From Rhynchospora pubera (Eukaryota > Streptophyta > Magnoliopsida > Poales > Cyperaceae): a DNA stretch of 64,000 nt. The position numbers and the translations under genes are program-made. Below, piece after piece: positions 25,774 through 35,600 of this stretch. Location: the NCBI GenBank assembly GCA_028095005.1, contig CM051463.1:64332251-64396250 (forward strand), written 5' to 3'. Under the pieces are notes generated by a model. It made no database searches, was not told the DNA's origin, and was given only the letters and a program-made list of their open reading frames with translations. Each line of letters begins with the position of its first letter. Positions within the stretch are counted from its first letter, which is position 1.

Positions 25774-26004
25774 GGGTGTGTTTGGATGCAACGGAATAAG
25801 CCGGGAATAAAGAATAGGAATAAGAAATTTCGATTTGCGTGCTTATCCTTATTCCTTATTCTTATACCATGGTTTTGTTGGTATAGAAATAAGGGTCCTT
25901 ATTTCTTATTCTTATGTTGTTTGGGTTGCACAAAAATAAAAATAAGCACGCAAACCGAAATTTTTTATTCCTATTCTCTATTTCCGGCCTATCCAAACAC
26001 ACCC
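25774..26004. mobile_element. MITE with GGGTGTGTTTGGAT termini
   Basis: This 231-bp element has terminal inverted repeats GGGTGTGTTTGGAT and ATCCAAACACACCC and a 3-bp ATT target duplication. Long subterminal inverted homology is also visible (AATAAGAAATTTCG-type words against CGAAATTTTTTATT). The paralogous region near 27508 lacks it and retains a single ATT. The 3-bp duplication fits the PIF/Harbinger class. Confidence 0.8.
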
Positions 26005-26311
26005 ATTAAGCATTATCATTTTAACGGGAATTAGCAGTGCAATTTCACTCTCTGTAATGAAACGCGCCAATTATTCGTCTGTCGCTCGCTTCTCTCTGCT
26101 TGGGATCATGAGCTGGCCACGTATTCATCATTCAAGGATGGGAAACTTGGTGTAATACGAGTTTGTTGAGTCAACATTGACGGAATGAAAGACTTCGTCT
26201 AATCGTCTCAGGTGTGGGGATGAGACCTGCTAGGAAGGGGCGGGGGGGGGGGGGGGAGGATGTGCTGGAAGGAAGGCAGAGAGAGTGTAGAAATGAATTT
26301 TTTTGCTTTAA

Positions 26312-26493
26312 GGTCTAATCAAAATCTCATTTTTTTTAACTTGGAATTTTATTTCATTTCATTTCATTTTATTGGAAAATTCATGGTCAAAATGAACAGA
26401 TTTGTTGTTATTTGATTGGAATTTTTATCTAATTATAAATCAATTGAATTGAAATGAAATTTCGGGTAAAAAAAATTTAATCAGGATTTTAGA
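26312..26493. mobile_element. Decayed Tourist-like MITE, family B
   Basis: Inverted relative of the element at 41333-41524. It shares, on opposite strands, CTGATCAAAAT-like ends, the run of ATTTCATTTCATTTCATTTTATTGG words, AATTGAATTGAAATGAAATTTCGGG and TCTAATTATA. The ends are worn (TAATCAAAATC and AATCAGGATTTTAG), so borders are approximate. Confidence 0.6.
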
Positions 26494-26597
26494 CTTTCGA
26501 TTTTTTTATTTATGGTTAATGATTACTATTGTCTTAGGACTTAGGACTTGATTGTGGTTATTAGCTTTATTCCTCTCTTCTCCCATTCTCTTCCCAC

Positions 26598-26733
26598 CGG
26601 CGGAGCCAATAGGGTGCCAAAGGAACCGTTGCACACTCGCACATTGTGATTTGAGATTTGAGTGTAATTTGTAGCTACAAATTAACCACCCCCCCCCCCC
26701 CCCACAATAATATTTCCCTGCTCCGCCACTGCC
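26598..26733. mobile_element. Short inverted-repeat element with a C15 tract
   Basis: The short inverted ends GGCGGAGCCA-like at 26599 and TGCTCCGCCA at 26720 bound about 136 bp that contains a 15-base C run at 26689-26703. A GGCGGAGC terminus is common in plant repeats, but the family is not certain and no target duplication was found. Confidence 0.35.
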
Positions 26734-26884
26734 TCTTCCCTTCACCTCAATCCAAGCCACCACTTCCTCCGCTTTCGCTCACATCTTAGTCGTTGCCTCA
26801 CCTCTCCTTCATTCTGATCTAGGAGCTCCCGTCCCAGTCGCTACCTTATGACAGCTATAACAAGGTGCAATGCTCAAGTCTCTT

Positions 26885-27710
26885 ATGCGACCCAAACGCA
26901 ATCTAAATAAGTAATTAAATAAAAGCTCTGACAAGTAAAAAATATTTGGTTTGCATTCTCTTTTGTTATACATGCACCGTACTAATTTTTTTCACCAAGC
27001 TTCTACTAAAAAAAAATATCGATCTGCATGTACCAAAAGTTTCGGATCGAACAAATTATATTATACATATACAAAGCTTCATTATATCCATCTTGATTGT
27101 TTTACATTCACTGTGATGATTTTTATTAGAGTTGGTAACATGTCATTCGAATTGATTAAAAATACTATATCAAGCATGATTGTATAGAAGTAACTGTTCT
27201 CATTTCATCACTTGGTCTATTGCAAGTATCATGTTAAGCTCAGGTTAAAATCATTTAACTGCACATAAGCGTAGTCAGAAATTTACATAAAAAATCGAAA
27301 TACAGCAATAAGCAAAAAAAAAAAAAAATGGATAGACAAGGAAAAATAAATTATATATTTCTAATGAAGAATATTTTCTATTTATATTGATAAATTTCTC
27401 ACTTATCAAAAAAGAATTAATTAAATATTTTTATAATGAATTGAAATGTAAAGGCAAAATTCACATTTTTTGTTGTTTGAAGTAAAAGAATAGGATGATC
27501 GGTTTTCATTGAACACCGTAATTTTTCACAGACATTAGTATCGCAATTTCACTCTCTATAATGAAACGCGCCAACCGAATTCGTCTGTCGCCTCTATCTG
27601 CTTGGGATCATGAGCTGGCCACGTATTCAATGTTTCACAGATAGAAGACTTGGTGTAAACTTGAGTTTGTCGAGTCGACATCGACGGAATGGAAGACTGT
27701 CTTGGGCTCT
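26885..27710. repeat. Segmental duplication, copy 2 (empty sites)
   Basis: Collinear partner of 24940-26210, without the two MITEs of that copy. It preserves GAAACGCGCCAA, TGCTTGGGATCATGAGCTGG and CCACGTATTCA near its right end. Divergence is moderate, with many substitutions and small indels, so the duplication is old and both MITEs are younger than it. No open reading frame of interest lies inside. Confidence 0.8.
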
Positions 27711-27775
27711 TGGCAATCCGGTCCTTTATTCTGCCCTCTTCGTTCTAATTTATGTTTTAAGAAAATCACTATAAG

Positions 27776-28056
27776 TAGGGGTGTCAACGGTACGCCAGTT
27801 ACCGTTATGCTATTTCGTTTAATCGAAACGGAACGGTAAATGGCTTCAAAACTTATACCGTATTCTTAACGGAACGATATGTGGCACAGTTGTTTATACC
27901 GTTATTAATAAATGAAACACTGAAATTGATGGAACATAAATCTGTTTCGTTTAATAAACGAAATGGTAAATGACATGATTGGTTTTTATCATTTTTATAT
28001 GAAACAGTAACGGCATTGGTGTTTTCTGTGGTTTTTGACCACGTTTGACACCCCTA
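27776..28056. mobile_element. hAT-like MITE with 8-bp target duplication
   Basis: The ends are TAGGGGTGTCAA and its near-inverse TTGACACCCCTA, 281 bp apart. The flanks are ACTATAAG at 27768-27775 and ACTATCAG at 28057-28064, an 8-bp duplication with one mismatch, which is the hAT signature. The interior holds repeated inverted ACGGTA/TACCGT words and no coding potential. Confidence 0.75.
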
Positions 28057-28198
28057 ACTATCAGCTACTTCTTTTTTTATATTGATTTCACCATAAGCTA
28101 CTAACTAGCCTTCTACTTATTACTGATTAGCCCCCCCCCCCCCACCACAAAATAAATACACACCTCTTGATCCTTGTTGGTTTACAAATACTGAAATA

Positions 28199-28974
28199 TT
28201 TGGAATTGGGATAGTCAAAGGAAATATACTGTGAAATCTATGTATGTTTTTCTCATGCATGGAGGTATATATAATAGATAATATTATTAGAGATTTGTGG
28301 AAACTAAAAATTCCAATCAAAATTAAGTTTTTTATTGGCTTACTCTGCATAATACAATTTGAACTAGGGACAATTTAGCACATAGGGGTATTTCTGGGGT
28401 TTTAGATTGTGTTTTCTGTGATTACGGTGAATCAGTTGATCACTTATTTCTTACTTGCCCTTTTATCTCAGCTTTTCGGTTAGTTTTTAATCACTGTAAT
28501 AAATGGGGTTTCAAATTTCTGGGAGTGTCTTTTAAGGACAATTAGATAAGAGCTACTATGCTTCCTAATGATAGAAAGGTTTCTGTTTTGACATTCTTTG
28601 TGGACCTTTTGGAAGAAAAAAAATAATAGGATTTTTAATGATTCTAATGGTGTCACATCCGCCTCTCTTTGTGCTTCTGTTTTTAGTCTTTTTCTTTTTT
28701 GGACAGGTACATCAACAGGGATGGAGATTGCTTTTCATCAAGTGGCTACTGGAGCTTGTGGGGGTGCTGATGCTGCTACAGGAGGGGCTTAGTTTTTCTC
28801 TTTTCTGTAGTTTGTTGTCTGTGTTAGTTTTTAACTTCGGTACTTTCTTTGGTTGGTAGACGTCGAGCATTGCTGGTCAGTGTTCATCTCTGATATGACC
28901 TTTTGTAGACATTGGCATTTGTTTGTCAATGAATGCAGGATTCCTTTTTGAGGAATCTATTTCTAAAAAAAAAA
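28199..28974 (+). mobile_element. 5'-truncated LINE with zf-RVT remnant
   Basis: A poly-A tail ends near 28974, and the 12-bp word AATACTGAAATA flanks the insert at 28187-28198 and 28975-28986, so this is a retroposed, 5'-truncated copy. Reading the plus strand with frameshifts gives the C-terminal zinc-binding region typical of plant LINE reverse transcriptases: KIPIKIKFFIGLL, then LDCVFCDYGESVDHLFLTCP (C-x2-C ... H ... C), then WTFWKKKNNRIFN. Stops and frame changes show it is dead. The tail lies about 200 bp upstream of the RPB7 start codon. Confidence 0.8.
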
Positions 28975-29188
28975 AATACTGAAATACGGAAGTAAGTTCT
29001 GTTGGGTCGGACTGTATTAGCCCAAAATTAAAACGGGTGGACTATGAAAGCCCGGTAAGTGGGTCCACGCTCGTGAAAACACGGTACAGGGCCTCCTGAA
29101 CAATAATATGCGATTCCTCCGCTCCAGTCTCCGCCGAAGCGAGAGAGAGAGGAGAAAGAGAGCGAGGAGAGAAGAGAGAAGGGAGAAG

Positions 29189-30955
29189 ATGTTCTTCCAT
29201 ATCGTGCTAGAGAGGAAGATACAGCTACACCCGCGCTACTTCGGGCCCCACCTCCGCGACAAGCTCGTCGCCAAGCTCATGAAGGAGGTCGAAGGCACCT
29301 GCAGGTTTTTACACTCTCTCTTTAGTCTTACGCTTACTCTACTTTAAGATCCCATCTTTATTATTATTCTATAACCGAGGTCAATAACTTTTTCTTGATA
29401 GACCTCATTTTGACTCTCCTAAACCCTAATTTACATTGTCTTGGAAGGGAAAGGAAAAGCTAATTGGCACAATCACCCAAATTAAATCCCTAGCTCTGCC
29501 CTCGTTAAGAATAAATCTCTGGTTCTATACTCAATTATTTCCTTCTTGGTCTATTTTTCTCATAATGAACTTGATTCCAATTGTATGATATGTCTATGGT
29601 TCTGAAACTGGTCCTGTGCTACTAAACCTGGAGTGATTCTACTTCCAAGCTTCTAAATTATTGTTATGGATACAATTTTCTTTAATATTTACTTATGCTG
29701 TAGTGTTTTTTATATGCAGTGGGAGGCATGGATTTGTGGTGGCTATTACTGGTGTGGAGGATATAGGTAAAGGGCTTATAAGAGAAGGTACTGGTTTTGT
29801 CACCTTCCCAGTTAAGTACCAGTGTGTGGTGTTTCGGCCTTTCAAGGGAGAGATTCTAGAGGCTGTTGTCACCATGGTTAACAAGGTTCGTCTGCTCTTT
29901 CTCCCCCTATTCCCATCTTCTGCCTAATTAAAGGCATGCCCAGTTCAAAACCAAGACTTATTTAACGTTGTCTTCACATCTTTTTTGTTTTGATTTGTTA
30001 GATGGGTTTCTTTGCTGAGGCTGGTCCAGTTCAAATCTTTGTTTCAAATCATGTAAGTGTGTTTCTACCAAGACTTGTGCTGTTTGTTTTTTTACATGGG
30101 TACTGTTACTTTACTTCTATGGTCAATCTGATACCAGAATACTGATAGAAGCCTTGTTAGCCATTATTTTGTCCTTTTAATGGAACTATACTAAACATCT
30201 GCATCTGCATACACCAGTATCTTTGGCAGTTTAACTGTGCAGTGCATTTACTACTTTTGGTATAGCTGGACTTGATGTTGCCAAAAGAATATGTTGTACA
30301 TTTATTTATATTCATTTGTAAGAGGCTTGATAACAATACAGTTCGATGAAAATAATGGTATGCTTTAATGAAACATTCTTACCTGATTTACCCCCCCCCC
30401 CCCCCCCTTCCCCAACTATCTGTAGTTAATTCCAGATGATATGGAGTATCAGGCAGGGGACATGCCAAACTACACAACATCTGACGGATCTGTAAGTTTA
30501 GTTGTTATTATGCAATTTTTTTTTTAATTTATGTATATTTTAACCACTTAATTTCGACTCGTGCTTCAGGTCAAAATTCAGAAGGACTGCGAGGTTCGCT
30601 TGAAAATCATGGGGACCCGTGTTGATGCTACTGAAATTGTATGCTTTTTTTTGTGCTTTCTGCTACCAAACTGTTACTCTACCAATAATATCTTTGGGTT
30701 TTTAACTCCTCTTTTGGTTGGATTAAAATTGCCACATTGAAAATCCTTGGCAAGAGTAGTTTCCGAGTTAACATAGTTAAGATGGCCTGGCCCTATGTCC
30801 TGTCTTTTTTTAGTTTTTTTTCCCTTTTCTGAAAAATGATACATCCTGTTAATTCCTTTTTGTTTACCTCTTCTGCTCTTTGGATGCAGTTTTGCATTGG
30901 CACAATAAAGGACGACTTCTTGGGTGTGATTAGTGACCCTAGTGCTGCCTCGTAG
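29189..30955 (+). CDS. RPB7: DNA-directed RNA polymerase II subunit RPB7
   Basis: RPB7 pairs with RPB4 to form the stalk of RNA polymerase II, which contacts nascent RNA. Six exons join in frame to 177 aa: 29189-29304, 29720-29885, 30002-30052, 30426-30491, 30570-30638, 30890-30955. The N-terminal RNP-like domain reads MFFHIVLERKIQLHPRYFG ... TGFVTFPVKYQCVVFRPFKG, and the OB-fold half includes AEAGPVQIFVSNH, DMPNYTTSDGS and CEVRLKIMGTRVDAT. It ends FLGVISDPSAAS. I chose the ATG at 29189 because it starts the conserved protein. An in-frame ATG at 29108 would add an Arg-rich 27-residue extension not usual in the family. Intron 3 has a C17 run just before the acceptor. The sequence looks like NRPB7 rather than the Pol IV/V paralogs, though that distinction is by recall. 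Confidence 0.95.
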
Positions 30956-32630
30956 ACCCTTGTTAAATGTCTCATGCTTCGTCAGCCCTCTTTGAATGCC
31001 TTATCAATTTTGTAAATTGTACGTTTAAGGCTCAGTTGCGAATATTCAAAAGATTGGCTGATTGATTATTCTGATACTAGTTTTCTATGTTCGAACATTA
31101 GCCTGAGCACAAATTATTGCACAGTTATGTTACTGCTTGCTTATGATTACAACTGTCTCTGTGGGGGTTGGAGTAGCCTAACTATTAGTATCATTGGCTT
31201 TGTTTTAACATCCATACTTCGGTACTCCTTTCCAAAACTAGCCATAAAAAGTCTGTCTTGTCTGCAACGTCAGATGTGCTTGCATCTTGCATAGGTGCAG
31301 ATAATGTCGTCCATTCAAATTTTAAGCGTATTCTCATTTTCTTTTTTTGCAAAAAAAAAAAAGAGGATTGTAGCTATTGTTGTGAACTTCAGGTTAGATA
31401 ATACCTGAGTAAGACTTCAGGAGTCCTGAGAAAGTATGGAGAGAGAGAGAGACAGAGAATATTATAGTTTATCCTCAGAAATATACTACTTAAAAGTGCA
31501 TTTTCACATGAACTGTTGCAAAATATGGGACGAATAAAATCTTTTCAACACAAGGAATAATTAGATATATGCCACTATGAAAACTGTCAATTTGAAAAAT
31601 GCCACTCTTAAAATGATAATAAGTTTTATGTCATTATAAAATGGTTAAATTAGTTTTTTGCCATTAATTTCTCCTACAGCATAGTTAATTAGAAATATGC
31701 CACTCTATAAATCGTCATATTTTTTTAAAAAAATACCCAAATTACCCTTATAATATTAAATCATTCAGAAAAGGAAAAACAAAATACTGAAAAGGAAATA
31801 AATAAAAACAGCATCTCCCCTCCCTTCCATCCCAAACATAATTAGCCATTGAACATTCGCAAGAAATCAAAATGATGTTTTAACTCATAAATTTTAACAG
31901 TATTTAAATTATCATTGTTCCGTTACTTTAGAAAAGAACTAGACAAAAGGATTAAATTAGTTCTTTTGATTAGATTTTTAAGTCCTATTTTAAAAGATTG
32001 AAGATTGATTGAGGACGTTACCAAGAGGATTTATGGTTTATTGGTATAAATAAAAATTCAAAAGCCAAACTTTATCCTGTCATGTAAACGTTAACAAATT
32101 AAAAAAAATGATTTTTTTTTTCTAATTTCAAATTTTCGCAGTGGCATTAACCTAAATCACCCTTTACCTAATTATCAAAACCATTTTAAGAAAACAAATT
32201 AGAAATCATAAATTAGTACAATAACGTGGATACCAATGATGCTTCCCTTCAGTTTTCTAGAATAAAACCTGCTGCAACAAAAGTCTTAGAACAAATTGTT
32301 TATATTTTGAATTTCAAGGACAAAGACACCATCAGGTTTAATTCTCCTTCAACAATTCGAACTGAAGCTTTAATATCAATATATGAACCATCCAGCGGAA
32401 AAGAAAGTGACGTTTTTTTTTAATAATAATTATCATAAGAAGAATTTATCTAGCAACAGAAAAATTTCTCTGCTCTTTGTCCAACTTAGCAGATACAGCT
32501 CACAATTACCATGCTACCGCAATATTCAATACCGCAACAACTGTTAAACAACTCAGGAACTTTACTGAAGAAATCATGTAACTATGCAAAAAACATCAGT
32601 AGCCATCACAGTGCTCTTTGGTTACTTCTC
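30956..32630. other. Convergent 3' interval between RPB7 and the H+-PPase gene
   Basis: The two genes converge here. The ends should be their 3' UTRs. From about 31545 to 31760 a phrase containing ATATGCCACT recurs at about 31567 and 31695, suggesting a decayed repeat, but I cannot assign it to a family. No further gene is seen. Confidence 0.5.
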
Positions 32631-35600
32631 TTACAAGTACTTGAAGAGGATACCGCCGTGTGTAGCAAAAAAGGGAGCAAAAACGAGAGATTCTACAGCC
32701 ATGAGCTTGATTAGGATATTGAGAGAGGGGCCAGATGTGTCTTTTAGGGGGTCACCAATGGTGTCGCCAATTACAGCAGCCTTGTGCGGATCAGAACCCT
32801 TGGGGCCAAGTGTCCTTGCATGTTCTGACGCTCCGGCCTGAACAAGCAGACAAAGTTATGAACCATTGGATTTCTGTTGCTGTAAAAATTTTGAAGAAAG
32901 GAACAATGTGGTTATAGTAAAGCAAAAGTTACCTCAATATACTTCTTTGCATTATCCCAAGCACCACCAGTGTTGGATGCAGAAATAGCAATCTGACAAT
33001 TGAAACAAGCATAAACGGGTGTAAAAATCAACATTCACCAGACCTGGATTACTATCAATAGAAAAGCCGAAATGAATGACAGACGACAAACCTGAACTCC
33101 TGAAACAAGTGATCCAGCAAGCACACCAGACAACGTCTCAACACCAAACAGTATACCAACAATGAGTGGAGTGAGCATAACCAATGCACCAGGAGGGATC
33201 ATCTCCTTAATTGATGCATCAGTTGAAATCTTAACACAAGTCGCATAGTCAGGTTTCGTGGTTCCTTCCATGAGACCAGGTATTGTGTTGAACTGACGGC
33301 GAACCTCTTCAACCATCTTCAAGGCAGCACTGCCAACACTCTTCATCGTCATGGCCGAAAACCAGTAAGGGAGCATAGCACCAACGATCAAGCCAATGAA
33401 GACCTTGGGGGTCAATACATCTACAGTCGAGATTGCAGCACGGCTTACAAAGGCCCCAAAGAGCGCAAGGGAGACTAGTGCAGCTGAGCCAATAGCAAAA
33501 CCCTGAAGGACAAGTTGCAAATTGTAACTAAATAATACAAATTGCTCATATATGTACCATCTTTAATTGCTTGGCCATAGCACACAAAATTGATGGTTAA
33601 TGCAATGACAAGTTACCTAAAGGATTAGGCATAACTAACAAACTAATAAAGCAAACAAAGCAAAACAAATTAAATTAAATTAAATGAGCAGTATTTACCA
33701 GATCAATGATATTTTTTTTTCCTTTCTTGTGCGTTCAAACTTACTCTTAAATGCCAAACTAAATTCAAATCAAGACATGCCATTAATAATGCAAAATCCC
33801 AGAACAAAATAAAGAAAGATTACCTTGCCAATGGCAGCTGTTGTGTTTCCAGCAGCATCAAGTGCATCAGTCCTCTCTCTAATCCTATGGCTCATGCCAG
33901 CCATTTCAGCAATACCACCTGCGTTGTCACTAATTGGCCCATATGCATCAATGGCCAAACCAGTGGCTATTGTACTGAGCATGCCGAGAGCAGCAACTGC
34001 AATACCGTACATTGCTGCAAAGCTGAAGCTGACAAAGATGCTTACAGCAATGGCAAAGATTGGGATGATGACAGATTTATAACCGAGAGCAAGACCAAAG
34101 ATGACATTAGTGGCTGCACCAGTGCGGCAGGAGTCAGCCACATCTTGCACTGGGCTGTAACAGAGAGAAAATGTCAAATTTAATAACAAAAACTAAAATA
34201 TAGGAAAATTGGTAGTGGAAAGCCATAAATAATGAGGAGTGAGAGGAGTGGATTTTGGTTGCAACTACTTTTTACAAGTCAAATTGGTACTTGACAGTAT
34301 ATTAACTTGTGGACCTTTCCGTTGCAATTTAGAGTGTTCAAAACACCTCTAAAATATAATATTAATGCTCTGTTATTTGTACTAATATTACAGAAGGATG
34401 AAGAGAAATTGAGCAATTTAAGGCTAATATTAACATCAAACCTACAAAGAAACAATAAATTGATCCAAAAATTCTGTCTTAATCACATTTTTATATGAGG
34501 TTTGCCTCCATTTATCATACCTTCATTAATATAAATGCCAGATGTGATATATATTACTTTCCTCCCATGCACATAAAAAGTTACTATATTTCAATTTTGT
34601 TATACTAAGAAATGGTAACTTGAAAAATCAACCTCAGTAATTGTCCCCGTCGATGCATTTTTGCAAAAGTGAACTGTCATAAGTTTTACAAGTGCTTAGA
34701 AAACTGATATAGATCACATTTAACAGTTCTATTTTAATATTTGTTTATAGCTTTGATTTATTACAGTTTTAAAAAAGGAGGCTTCAAAAGTGGAGACATT
34801 TGAATGCCCTTTTTCATAAGCATACTATTCCTAATTTCCACAAATTAGGGTATAACTATAACATTTGTCACTTACAATTTAGCAAAAATGAACTGTCATA
34901 AGTTTTACAAGTGCATAAAAAAATGATATAGATCACATCAGTCGGTTTTATTTTAATATTTTGAGTTTCTAATTTTTATTTATTAAATTTTTTTAAAAAA
35001 AGAGGCTTTAAAAGTGGAGGCATTTGAACTCTCATTTTGCACACTATTCCTAATTTCCACAAATTAGGGTATTTCATATATTATTTAGAATACCTGTATG
35101 CATTGCTTGTGTAATACTCAGTGACAAATCCGATGACCAGACCAGCCCAAAGACCAATTGCCACACAGAAGAACAATTCCCTACAAAATTATGATGTAAG
35201 TAATATGAGAAAATTGTAAAACATATATAAAACTAGTCTAGAAGCCAAAATATATACCAGTTCTTAACAGTCTTCTGCACACCAAAATTGAAGATGGTGA
35301 AGCTTGATGGCAGAGCAATCCAACTAACAATTGCAATTCCAATGGTCATGAGAACTGTTGAGATAATCAGCTGTTTCTTCAAACCAGGCTCAATTTCCTT
35401 GACATCTTTAATCTCAAAGAAATCCGTCGCAAAAAGTGTGGTTATCAAGCAAACAATGATGCCCATGGAGCTGATGAGAAGCGGGTAAAGCATGCCGGTG
35501 AGGTCATGGTTAATGCCAAAAGAAGAGATCGACGCAACAACCAATGCCGCACATGAGGATTCAGCATAAGAGCCAAAAAGGTCAGAACCCATGCCAGCTA

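Larger units (their letters stand above)
24940..26210. repeat. Segmental duplication, copy 1 (with two MITE insertions)
   Basis: This stretch is collinear with 26885-27710. Shared words in the same order include TTTGGTTTGCATT, TTTTTTTCACCAAGC, CAAATTATATT, GTCAGAAATTTACATAAA (GAAATTTACATAAA in this copy), AGACAAGG, TTGTTGTTTGAA, CAATTTCACTCTCT, AATGAAACGCGCCAA and TGCTTGGGATCATGAGCTGG. It is longer than copy 2 because of two MITEs at 25458-25592 and 25774-26004. No gene is recognised in either copy. Confidence 0.8.
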
